The notes below the pieces were generated by a model. It saw only the letters and a list, made by a program, of their open reading frames with translations. It was not told the DNA's origin and made no database searches. From assembly GCA_963698715.1 (NCBI GenBank), contig CAVORW010000002.1, forward strand, positions 310,001 through 374,000: 64,000 bases of DNA, written 5' to 3'. Both the position numbers and the translations under genes were made by a program. This DNA is from CAWHJB01 sp963698715 (lineage in GTDB: Bacteria; Chloroflexota; Anaerolineae; Anaerolineales; UBA4823). Positions 53,421 to 61,395 of this stretch are shown here, piece by piece (position 1 is the first letter of the stretch; each line of letters begins with the position of its first letter).

Positions 53421-54170
53421 TTACGCACTTTCAGTGTTTCCGTTCTCGTGAGTGTTGTTCGAAAAGAACAGGGTGTTGCCGGTCGAAGTGGTAGTTGTTT
53501 TGAAATCAGCGTATGTGATCACATGGCCCGGTTGGGCGACCAAAATCTCTTCGTCCCAGGGGCCAAAAATCAATTTGCGGATCAGTGCGTCTGAGCCAAT
53601 AATTTCTTCATAAGCCAGATTGAACTTAGCGGCCGTCTGGCGGGTGTATTGGCGATAACGGTCTTGATCTTTTTGACCGGTGTCGATGTAAACCAGACGG
53701 GTATAGTGCTTGAGCATGATGCGCATGATCCGGTCGGCGCGCTCTTGCCCGTATTGATCCACCATGCGTTTGTAATCCTCAAAGGGCGTATCGCTGACCT
53801 CGATCCACCCTTTGGTCAGATAGTAGGTGCCGGGAGCTTTCTTCGCCTGCTGGTCGTAAGCATCTTTGGAGCCCAAAAAGATGGCGATACAGTCATCCAC
53901 GCGCGGCACGACCAGGGTGCAGTTTCTGGCCTGCAGGCCGACGATTGCCAGCGAGCATAACCCGTATCCCAGGATCAGGGTGTCAAAATCTTCGCAGGAG
54001 GCATCGATTGCATCCTGTAAGGTTTGTTTTAAGGACTGGGGGATGAGGTGGAGGCCAAAATCGAGCGTCTGGTAGCGAACTCCCGCAGGCATGATCGGCA
54101 GCATTTCTTCGATCACTGTCGCGCAAGCGATAATTTTGGTTCTCGCCGGGTCTATCGGAAGATTTGACAT
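53421..54170 (-). CDS. DUF1638 family protein, first gene of the corrinoid operon
   Basis: This 249-residue protein starts MSNLPIDPARTKIIACATVI. The DUF1638 pattern is visible: the KIIACATVIEEMLPIMP opening, FGLHLIPQSLKQTLQDAID, the LILGYGLCSLAIVGLQA turn, LVVPRVDDCIAIFLGS and the YLTKGWIE block. The conserved Cys residues suggest metal or corrinoid handling. The family repeatedly occurs beside corrinoid methyltransferases, but its activity is not established. A start 36 codons upstream would enter the promoter repeats and is rejected. Confidence 0.88.
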   Translation of the reverse strand: MSNLPIDPARTKIIACATVIEEMLPIMPAGVRYQTLDFGLHLIPQSLKQTLQDAIDASCEDFDTLILGYGLCSLAIVGLQARNCTLVVPRVDDCIAIFLGSKDAYDQQAKKAPGTYYLTKGWIEVSDTPFEDYKRMVDQYGQERADRIMRIMLKHYTRLVYIDTGQKDQDRYRQYTRQTAAKFNLAYEEIIGSDALIRKLIFGPWDEEILVAQPGHVITYADFKTTTTSTGNTLFFSNNTHENGNTESA

Positions 54171-54276
54171 TAATGGACCGCTTTCAATAAGAGAGTTTGA
54201 TAATTGGCGGATATACAGAATTCTGGACCCATTTGCTTGTTTGAATGTCGCAAAACCAAATCCCAAAAACTTATAC

Positions 54277-54364
54277 ACTTATATAGGGAAGTTGCCAAAT
54301 ATAGTGTATACTTATACAAGGAAGTTGTCAAGAGGCTTGACTCTTCGAGCAAAGTGTACATAAT
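54277..54364. promoter_or_regulatory. Divergent promoters with direct-repeat operators for the corrinoid system
   Basis: ACTTATATAGGGAAGTTG (54277-54294) and ACTTATACAAGGAAGTTG (54310-54327) match at 16 of 18 positions and lie 33 bases apart, about three helical turns. On the minus strand TTGACA (54326-54331) with TATACA-like bases below it forms a promoter for DUF1638 that overlaps the repeat. On the plus strand TTGACT (54337-54342) and CATAAT (54359-54364) form a promoter for the GntR gene. The repeats are the probable GntR-family operator (inference). Confidence 0.65.
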
Positions 54365-54413
54365 GCAACTGGAACCATTTTTTTGATAAGCACAGGACCT
54401 GCAGCGAGCAACT

Positions 54414-55199
54414 ATGATCCAGGGCACCCATGATTCGCCCCCATCTGACGATCGCATAGATCCCAACGATCGCATAGATCGCGATCTATATGAACCTGCG
54501 TACGCGCAACTTGCCCACATCTTGCGGAAGCAGATCGCAGGAGGCACCTACCGTCCCGGCGACCAGCTTCCATCCGAAGCACAACTCTGCCGTCGCTATG
54601 GAATCAGCCCAATGACGGTCCGCCGGTCGATCAATTTACTCGCCGATCAGGGCGTTGTAGATGCGCAGCAGGGCCGCGGCACTTTTGTCAAACCGCTTGA
54701 ACTCGGCACAGCAATCTTTGACCTTCAAGAACTGCACGATCTTTTTAGCAATAGCAAAGATGCCGATATTAAATTGTTGGATACCCGAGTGGTGTCGGCG
54801 GATGAGCGCACGGCTCGCAAGCTAAATATAACCATCGGCGACCCAACGATCTATATCCGCCGACTGTTCAGCAAATCATCGAAACCCATTTTTTATCATC
54901 GCGCATACCTGGTCTATGACCCTACCCGACCGATCGTTGAAGCCGAACTGGATGTCACATCGCTGCAGGGTCTATTTGCCAGCGCAGACAACACGATCCT
55001 TAAACGCGGAGAACTGACGATTGAAACCACGTTGCTGAACGAAGAGGAATCCAAGATATTGGAAATTCCTATGCCGGCGGCCGCGTTTTATCTGGCCCAC
55101 TTGTTTTATGATTTCAATAATTGCCCCATAAGCTGGGGATGGTTTATCTTTCGCGGCGATCAACTGCGGTTCAGTACCCAGGTGGGGATCAATGAATAA
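54414..55199 (+). CDS. GntR-family regulator, HutC/UTRA type
   Basis: This 261-residue regulator has a GntR winged helix at about residues 27-95 (YAQLAHILRKQIAGGTYRPG, LPSEAQLCRRYGISPMTVRR, GVVDAQQGRGTFV). A UTRA ligand domain follows (RKLNITIGDPTIYIRRLF, then PIFYHRAYLVYD). The N-terminus holds a doubled hexapeptide D-R-I-D-P/R encoded by a repeated 15-base word at 54448-54462 and 54466-54480. It stands between the corrinoid operon and a second corrinoid protein and probably responds to a methylated substrate. Confidence 0.9.
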   Translation: MIQGTHDSPPSDDRIDPNDRIDRDLYEPAYAQLAHILRKQIAGGTYRPGDQLPSEAQLCRRYGISPMTVRRSINLLADQGVVDAQQGRGTFVKPLELGTAIFDLQELHDLFSNSKDADIKLLDTRVVSADERTARKLNITIGDPTIYIRRLFSKSSKPIFYHRAYLVYDPTRPIVEAELDVTSLQGLFASADNTILKRGELTIETTLLNEEESKILEIPMPAAAFYLAHLFYDFNNCPISWGWFIFRGDQLRFSTQVGINE

Positions 55200-55303
55200 G
55201 GGTCTTTGCCAAATGCTGGACAAAGAGAAAATCCTGGCGTCTCCGCATCATTGAAGTGCTGCTGTTAGATAATTTATCTGTGCAATACATCGGAATGAGA
55301 CCT

Positions 55304-55984
55304 ATGACAGACCCTATGGACAATAAAAACGAGCGCGCCAGACTGGTATCAAATATCTCGGACTTGCGGGAGCAGGAGGCTCTGACCCTGGTAAAAGAGA
55401 GGGTCGAGAGGGGAGAGAACCCGCTCCTGATCGTTGATGATTGCCAGGAAGGCCTGCGGCAGGTTGGAGAGCGCTACGAACAGCGTGAATACTATCTGTC
55501 CGGGCTCATCATGGCAGGCGAAATATTTCGGGAAGTGATGGAAATCTTACAGCCCGTCATTCAGCTGAAGTTTGATAACAGCGAAAATGGAACCATCTTG
55601 TTAGGCACAGTGCGGGGAGACATCCACGATATTGGCAAGAACAGCCTGAGCATGCTGCTAACCAGCTATGGATTTACAGTAGTCGATCTGGGGGTGGATG
55701 TTCCACAGGCAGAATTCCTGTTGAAAGCTCTCCAGGTCAAGCCAGATATTATCGGTCTTTCGGGTTTACTGACTAGCTCATTCGACCCGATGCGCGAGAC
55801 GATCCAATTGATCCGCAATTCAGGGGAGCGCGAAGTATCCATGCTGCCTATTATCATCGGTGGAAACCAGCTTAACGAACAGGTTTGCCAGTATGTAGGT
55901 GCGAATTATTGGGTGACAGACGCCATGAGCGGTGTCCGGCTGTGCCAGAAACTTATGGACCACCATCCATCCCGGGCTGTTTAG
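55304..55984 (+). CDS. Second corrinoid (B12-binding) protein, standard motif
   Basis: The start used is MTDPMDNKNERARLVSNISD; an ATG three codons upstream is possible. The 226-residue protein has the helical cap (YLSGLIMAGEIFREVMEILQ) and a B12 domain with the standard GTVRGDIHDIGKNSLSML motif, then GLSGLLTSSFDPM and IIIGGNQLNEQ. It is homologous to the corrinoid protein at 49997 but keeps the Gly of D-x-H-x-x-G and has a longer C-terminus. It follows the GntR gene in the same direction, so it may be expressed apart from the main operon, or serve in sensing. Confidence 0.88.
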   Translation: MTDPMDNKNERARLVSNISDLREQEALTLVKERVERGENPLLIVDDCQEGLRQVGERYEQREYYLSGLIMAGEIFREVMEILQPVIQLKFDNSENGTILLGTVRGDIHDIGKNSLSMLLTSYGFTVVDLGVDVPQAEFLLKALQVKPDIIGLSGLLTSSFDPMRETIQLIRNSGEREVSMLPIIIGGNQLNEQVCQYVGANYWVTDAMSGVRLCQKLMDHHPSRAV

Positions 55985-56045
55985 TGCAGGCAGGCGGGCA
56001 TTACGAGCCTACCATTCTTCTATCTAATGAACACGCTCAGATCGT

Positions 56046-56089
56046 AAAAAAAAACTGCGTGACCGGCAGAGCAAGCTGCGGCCACGCAG
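56046..56089 (-). terminator. Rho-independent terminator for the DUF4397 gene
   Basis: Read on the minus strand, CTGCGTG (at 56089-56083) pairs with CACGCAG (at 56061-56055) and nine T residues follow (A9 at 56046-56054 on the plus strand). This is a strong intrinsic terminator 69 bases after the DUF4397 stop. Confidence 0.75.
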
Positions 56090-56114
56090 AGGAAAACAAT
56101 TCGATCAATCAACC

Positions 56115-56151
56115 ATTGAGCCCGGCCAAGTCGAAATCGGTCGGGCTCAAT
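56115..56151. terminator. Hairpin between the second corrinoid gene and DUF4397
   Basis: ATTGAGCCCG (56115-56124) pairs perfectly with CGGGCTCAAT (56142-56151), with TT after it in the plus direction. It serves either of the two convergent genes. Confidence 0.6.
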
Positions 56152-56157
56152 TTGCTG

Positions 56158-58173
56158 TTAATTTCCGACAAACGGGAAGTAGAGCCGGTTGCGGTTGATG
56201 ATGTCAGGGTAAGCTACAACCAGAGGTTCCTGGTTCACTACATCCCCAATAGCAAACACGGAGCCAACATCGCCCTCGTTCAGATAGAAGATCGGGATGT
56301 CGATGATGGTTGTTGCACAGTTCGTGTTGGGAGCAGCGATCTTCAGGTCGTAAGCGCCGGCGGGTAAATTCAGATAAGGAGAGACACCCTTGTAGGGGAC
56401 GCTCGTTAAGCCGCCGACCACGCTGCCAGCATCGGTGCAGATATCCACTTCAGTGTCCATCGGGAGAGCTGCGAAGGGAGCCAGGTGAGCGACCCGCAGG
56501 TTGGCGCCGCTCATGGGAGCGGTGTTGTCGTCGAGCATGGGGAACAGCTCCAGGGGCTGCAGGCTGCCATTGCCGATGGCGGCCAGGGTGTAATCGGTCG
56601 CCGGACTGAGGTTCACAGTACCGCTGATGGCGACGGTCGAACTGCCAGTGGGGATGATTTCGATGAACTGATCACTGGGCTCGAAGTCGAGGTAACCGGT
56701 GAGGTCGCCAAACTGGAAGTCAGTCAGGGCGTCTGCGCCGTTCACGCGGACGGTCACGGAGGTGCCGGCCAGGGTGTTGGCGAAGGGAGCAAAGTGGGCG
56801 ACATTAACCCGAGCGGCCGGGGAGAGGGTCAGTCCGGTGCCAGTAGCGATCTGCAGGGGCTGGTTGGCAATATCGCCGATGGCGAAGACATCATAGACGC
56901 CGCCTTCCGCCAGGCGAACGGAGGGGATGTCGAGGAAGACCGTGCTGCAGGTGTCGTCGGGAGCGGCGATCATTAAGTCGTAATCGCCGGCTGCCAGATT
57001 GAGGTAAGCTGTGACGGCCTTGTAGGGTACGTCATCCAGGAAAACTGCCCCGGCATCGGTGCAGATATCCACTTCAGTGTCCATCGGGAGAGCTGCGAAG
57101 GGAGCCAGGTGAGCGACCCGCAGGTTGGCGCCGCTCATGGGAGCGGTGTTGTCGTCGAGCATGGGGAACAGCTCCAGGGGCTGCAGGCTGCCATTGCCGA
57201 TGGCGGCCAGGGTGTAATCGGTCGCCGGACTGAGGTTCACAGTACCGCTGATGGCGACGGTCGAACTGCCAGTGGGGATGATTTCGATGAACTGATCACT
57301 GGGCTCGAAGTCGAGGTAACCGGTGAGGTCGCCAAACTGGAAGTCAGTCAGGGCGTCTGCGCCGTTCACGCGGACGGTCACGGAGGTGCCGGCCAGGGTG
57401 TTGGCGAAGGGAGCAAAGTGGGCGACATTAACCCGAGCGGCCGGGGAGAGGGTCAGTCCGGTGCCAGTAGCGATCTGCAGGGGCTGGTTGGCAATATCGC
57501 CGATGGCGAAGACATCATAGACGCCGCCTTCCGCCAGGCGAACGGAGGGGATGTCGAGGAAGACCGTGCTGCAGGTGTCGTCGGGAGCGGCGATCATTAA
57601 GTCGTAATCGCCGGCTGCCAGATTGAGGTAAGCTGTGACAGCCTTGTAGGGTACGTCATCCAGGAAAACTGCCCCGGCATCGGTGCAGATATCCACTTCA
57701 GTGTCCATTGGGAGAGCCGCGAAGGGAGCCAGGTGAGCGACCCGCAGGTTGGCGCCGCTCATGGGAGCGGTGTTGTCGTCGAGCATAGGGAACAGCTCCA
57801 GGGGCTGCAGGCTGCCATTGCCGATGGCGGCCAGGGTGTAATCGGTATCAGCAGCGAGCGTAAAGGTGTCACTGATCGCAACGGTCGAGCTGCCGGTGGG
57901 GATGATTTCGATGAATGTATTGCCAGGAGCTAGAGATAAATAATTTGTGATGTCGCCGAAACGAAAGTCCGTAAGAGCATTTGCGCCATTCACGCGCACA
58001 GTCACGGAGGTGCCGGGCAGGGTATCAGCGAAGGAGGCAAAATGTGCCACCTTGACGCGTGGATCTGCGTTCGTGGCGTTCGGAGCCTGAGCCCAGGCCG
58101 AACCTCCAACTACCAATACCGCCATTACCAAACCAGCTAACAAAAATAGTGTGCCTAATAATTTAAGTTTCAT
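56158..58173 (-). CDS. Secreted DUF4397 repeat protein
   Basis: This 671-residue exported protein has a signal peptide (residues 1-28, ending GSAWAQA). The mature part has six DUF4397 units of about 100 residues in two alternating forms. One form holds VKVAHFASFADTLPGTSVTV-like starts (near 40, 247 and 455). The other holds NLRVAHLAPFAALPMDTEVD (near 143, 351 and 559). DUF4397 units occur in surface or secreted proteins and probably bind ligands; no function is proven. The second and fourth units, and the third and fifth, are nearly identical through a 624-bp DNA duplication. The last unit diverges and ends LYFPFVGN. Confidence 0.9.
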   Translation of the reverse strand: MKLKLLGTLFLLAGLVMAVLVVGGSAWAQAPNATNADPRVKVAHFASFADTLPGTSVTVRVNGANALTDFRFGDITNYLSLAPGNTFIEIIPTGSSTVAISDTFTLAADTDYTLAAIGNGSLQPLELFPMLDDNTAPMSGANLRVAHLAPFAALPMDTEVDICTDAGAVFLDDVPYKAVTAYLNLAAGDYDLMIAAPDDTCSTVFLDIPSVRLAEGGVYDVFAIGDIANQPLQIATGTGLTLSPAARVNVAHFAPFANTLAGTSVTVRVNGADALTDFQFGDLTGYLDFEPSDQFIEIIPTGSSTVAISGTVNLSPATDYTLAAIGNGSLQPLELFPMLDDNTAPMSGANLRVAHLAPFAALPMDTEVDICTDAGAVFLDDVPYKAVTAYLNLAAGDYDLMIAAPDDTCSTVFLDIPSVRLAEGGVYDVFAIGDIANQPLQIATGTGLTLSPAARVNVAHFAPFANTLAGTSVTVRVNGADALTDFQFGDLTGYLDFEPSDQFIEIIPTGSSTVAISGTVNLSPATDYTLAAIGNGSLQPLELFPMLDDNTAPMSGANLRVAHLAPFAALPMDTEVDICTDAGSVVGGLTSVPYKGVSPYLNLPAGAYDLKIAAPNTNCATTIIDIPIFYLNEGDVGSVFAIGDVVNQEPLVVAYPDIINRNRLYFPFVGN
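56440..57850. repeat. 624-bp near-identical tandem repeat inside the DUF4397 gene
   Basis: The same bases recur at a 624-base offset: TGAGCGACCCGCAGGTTGGC is at 56486, 57110 and 57734. The first two copies are almost identical throughout (a few single changes). The third copy diverges after about 57845. The period is 208 codons, so the frame is kept. Such identity implies a recent duplication or gene conversion, and assembly collapse or expansion is possible here. Confidence 0.9.
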
Positions 58174-58194
58174 CTTCCATCCTTTCGGTCTAGA

Positions 58195-58224
58195 GCATTT
58201 TGCCGCTGGATTGCGGCAAAATGT
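58195..58224. promoter_or_regulatory. Hairpin close upstream of the DUF4397 start
   Basis: CATTTTGCCGC (58196-58206) pairs perfectly with 58213-58223, extended by a G-U pair. It ends 22 bases before the ATG, just ahead of an AAAGGA site, so it lies in the 5' leader if transcription starts upstream. In the rest of 58225-58602 I see only AT-rich DNA with a 12-bp palindrome AATAATATTATT at 58237-58248. Confidence 0.5.
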
Positions 58225-58602
58225 ATACTTTGTGTAAATAATATTATTACATAATGTTTGATTAATGTATATAATATCTATACATCTCTAATTGAACATT
58301 AATCTTTGTCGGCTAATTCTGAGAGGTTTCAAAGTTTGTTCTTGGCTTACACACAGCTTAAATATTTAAATTGAGGTCAGCAACCGGTTGTTTTACTGTA
58401 GATCGATCGAATAAATCAGACGCTTGAACGGCGAAAGACTCCAGCTTCTTTCTGCGAATTGCCTGGCACCATACAATAGCCGTTTGCCCTTTATTCGGAC
58501 TCGGATAGGGGCTAAGTAGAAGCTGCTCTCTTGCAGTCGTGAATATCGTCCGTCATGTCCCCCTCATAATTTGTATCGCGTTCCAGATGATGCTGAAGAT
58601 TA

Positions 58603-59301
58603 TCACCATACGCCTGGAAACAGGCGGTAGCGCACCTGCCGGGCATAATCACGGTAGCCTGCTAATTCAGCCTGCAAGGTTTGATCTTCCAGACGGGTGC
58701 GGATCACCAGTGTCAGGCTGATGAACGCGACCGGTAGGAAAGCCCAGGAAGAGTCCAGGAAGAAGGGTGTCGCCAGATAGGTGAGCAAGGCTCCAGCATA
58801 ACCGGGGTGGCGCATCCAGCGATATGGGCCGCTCGATACTACCCGGTGGCCGCGCTCTCTCTGAATGCGGACCATACCAGAGAAGAAGCGATTTTCAATC
58901 AGTGCATAAGACCCAAGGGCGTATCCTGCCAGGATGATGAGTAGGGCGAACAGTTTGAGCGGCAAATTGAAGGTGGGCGACCAGTCAAACAGCATATCCA
59001 GGCCGGCTACCAGCGGGATCAAACCGCCGCCTAACCCGACCAAAGGAGCCAGGAGTTTATCCCAGGATTTAGCGTCTGCATGCTGGAGAAAACGGGCGCG
59101 TTCAGCCATCAGATCGGGGTGGCGGCGGGCAGCCAGCGCCCGGCTGATGGCGAAGCCCAGGATGCTCAGGATGGCATAGACCCAGGCTTCCCACCAGCCC
59201 CAGCGCCAGGAGATCAACAATGGTAGGAAAGGTATCCCTACGATGAAGACCAGCATTTGGGCAATGGCTCGCGGGGGTATAGACCTGGGTTGAGCGTTCA
59301 A
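58603..59301 (-). CDS. Isoprenylcysteine carboxyl methyltransferase-like membrane methyltransferase
   Basis: This 232-residue protein has five or six membrane segments and the ICMT/phospholipid N-methyltransferase end: RERGHRVVSSGPYRWMRHPG near residues 155-174, then LIRTRLEDQTLQAELAGYRDYARQVRYRL-type tail. The GPYRWMRHPGYAG block binds SAM in this superfamily. It methylates small hydrophobic or lipid substrates; the true substrate is unknown. The frame begins with a TTG; an ATG 15 codons later (MLVFIVGIPF) is an alternative. It has no clear operon partner. Confidence 0.82.
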   Translation of the reverse strand: MNAQPRSIPPRAIAQMLVFIVGIPFLPLLISWRWGWWEAWVYAILSILGFAISRALAARRHPDLMAERARFLQHADAKSWDKLLAPLVGLGGGLIPLVAGLDMLFDWSPTFNLPLKLFALLIILAGYALGSYALIENRFFSGMVRIQRERGHRVVSSGPYRWMRHPGYAGALLTYLATPFFLDSSWAFLPVAFISLTLVIRTRLEDQTLQAELAGYRDYARQVRYRLFPGVW

Positions 59302-59869
59302 TTTTCAAGCCTTAGGCGTGGTTAAGCTCGGAGTACGGGTTCAGGCAGTGTAGGAAACAAACCAAAATGAGTTGTAAATTTAGTATAGCATAAGGCGGTA
59401 GTTGCCAGCCTGTCTCAAACAGGCATTTGAAAAGTAGAAATTTAGGAGGTAGGGGGAGATAATCTTTACCACCCACCCTTGCCTCCTTGTTCTCCAGGAT
59501 ACTATCCCGGTCTATTGTTTTCAGAGGCGCGCGTCTACTGCTGACGTAGAGTCGTCGCAGGCTACCCCGAGTTTCTAGTCTGCAAAGGTAAGGTTGGGGT
59601 TGCGTTATGGGGGAGAGTGAAGGCTCCGATGGGCCTGTCAAAAAAATGACTTGATACTTTTGGGGCGAAATATGCGCCAATAGCTTCAAAGCTGGTTATT
59701 GGCAGGGATTTACTCTTGGACATAATCCACCTGGAGGAAGGAAACTCTAGTTCATCTTGACGAACAACTAAGTGATCTGTCATTATGAATTTGATGGATG
59801 TTTGTGGGCGTACATCGCCCACAAACATCCATCTAAACTCCTTGACTGAGTACTAAGCAGATACAAGGC
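59302..59869. other. Intergenic stretch with one strong hairpin
   Basis: Frames here have no recognisable domain or ribosome site, and I support no gene. An 18-bp perfect hairpin lies at 59793-59833 (arms 59793-59810 and 59816-59833, loop TACAT), 36 bases before the pseudogene frame that follows. Confidence 0.5.
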
Positions 59870-61342
59870 TTGTTTCGTAAAGGTGAATTTATAATCAACG
59901 TAACCCGCACAATCCTATCCAATGTTCTTGTCATCGGTTCCGGTGCAGCCGGCCTGCGAGCTGCAATTGCTGCCCACACTGTCCTGGCTGCAGGCGATTA
60001 CACCGGACGCGAAATCATGTATACTCTGAATGAAAAAGCTGCTGATCTGGAAATCCCAGTGTATGAACACCAATATATTTCAAGGCTCCTGGTTGAAGAT
60101 GGGATTTGCTTTGGCGCGTTTGGTTTTGATATCACTACTGATCAGCGTACGATCTTTCTGGCTGATGCAGTCATTCTGGCTGCGGGAGGCCACACTCGTC
60201 TATGGCGGCGAAGCTCATCTCGCCGTGATGAGAACACCGGGGATGGCATGAATCTGGCCTTGCAAGCTGGAATTCCCCTGGTGGATATGGAGCTGGTCCA
60301 ATTCCATACCACCGGCATGCTCACACCAGAAGATTGGCCAGGCACCTTGGTGACTTAAGCCGTGCGTGGAGAAGGAGGCGTCCTGCTCAATCAAGATGGC
60401 GAACGCTTTATGAAGCGATCTGATCCACAAAGGATGGAACTGTCGACTCGCGACCGGGTTGCACTGGCGATCGATACAGAGATCATCGAAGGCCGGGCGA
60501 GTTCCAAAGGCGGTGTACTTCTGGGTATCAGCCACCGCGATAAGGGATATATCTTGGAGAAATTACCACGCATGTATCGACAGTTTCTGGAAGCCCAAAT
60601 GGTTGATTTCTCCAGCCAGGCAATGGAAGTAGCCCCAACCTCTCATTATTCGATGGGCGGAGTCGTTGTCGATCCAGAAGGTACTTCTACAACTATCCAA
60701 GGCGTCTTTGCGGCGGGTGAAGTGACCAGTGGTTTGCACGGCGCGAATCGTCTGGGCGGCAACTCACTGGCTGAAACAGTAGTGTTTGGACGACGGGCGG
60801 CTGAAGCCGCCTCTGTTTACTCACAGGGTCTGACCATGATCTCTTGATCGAAGCAGGCCATCCAAGCGGCCCATGATTATCTGGATCGTTTGATCCATGA
60901 TGGGAACGAGCTGACTCGCCCCTTACAACGTGCCCTGCGCGAGGCTATGTGGAAGAATTGTGGTGTAGTACGCACTGAAAAGGCTATGCTGCAAGGGCTG
61001 GCGAAAATCCATGAAATGCAAGCCATGCTTGCTGACGTAGATGTACGGCCGAACGCAGAAGGTTACAAGGACTTGGCTATTGCTCTGGATTTGCGCGCCT
61101 CACTGGTTGTGGCTGAAGCAACAATTCTATCTGCCATGCAGCGACGCGAAAGCCGGGGCGCTCACCAACGCTACGATTTCCCTGAGCTGGATCCAAAAAT
61201 GAGGGTAAATTTCAGAGTCCGTTTAGATGAGGAAGATAAATTACAGGTCGAGAGCGTGCCGGTACCTGCAGTACCTGCTGAGTTGGTTCAATGGACCCAG
61301 GAGGAAGAAGAATTGTCTCTCAAGGGACGCCTGTTGGAGTAG
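59870..61342 (+). pseudogene. Fumarate reductase/L-aspartate oxidase-type flavoprotein, decayed
   Basis: One frame spells a fumarate reductase-type FAD protein: VLVIGSGAAGLRAAIAAH (FAD motif), DYTGREIMYTLNEKA, AVILAAGGHTRLW, FHTTGML, then VRGEGGVLLNQDGERFM, TSHYSMGGVVVDPEG and GLHGANRLGGNSLAETVVFG, ending with the helical capping domain (ALREAMWKNCGVVRTEKAML). Two in-frame stops break it: TAA at 60356-60358 (between LVT and AVRGEGG) and TGA at 60845-60847. Near the N-terminus TVLAAG follows AAIAAH directly and DYTGREI follows that, so roughly 80-100 residues are missing. These three lesions are not homopolymer indels, so this is a real pseudogene. No iron-sulfur or membrane subunit gene is adjacent. 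Confidence 0.88.
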
Positions 61343-61395
61343 TTGTTCGGTATTGTTTGTACCTGAATGTGCGCGGGTCGCCGGCTGTCAGGCCA

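Noticed and set aside
56485..57600. Two identical 163-codon plus-strand frames
   Set aside because: They are antisense to the DUF4397 gene and are identical only because the DNA beneath them is duplicated.
59312..59828. Minus-strand frames of 88-125 codons between the methyltransferase and the pseudogene
   Set aside because: The translations have no family resemblance and no start signals.
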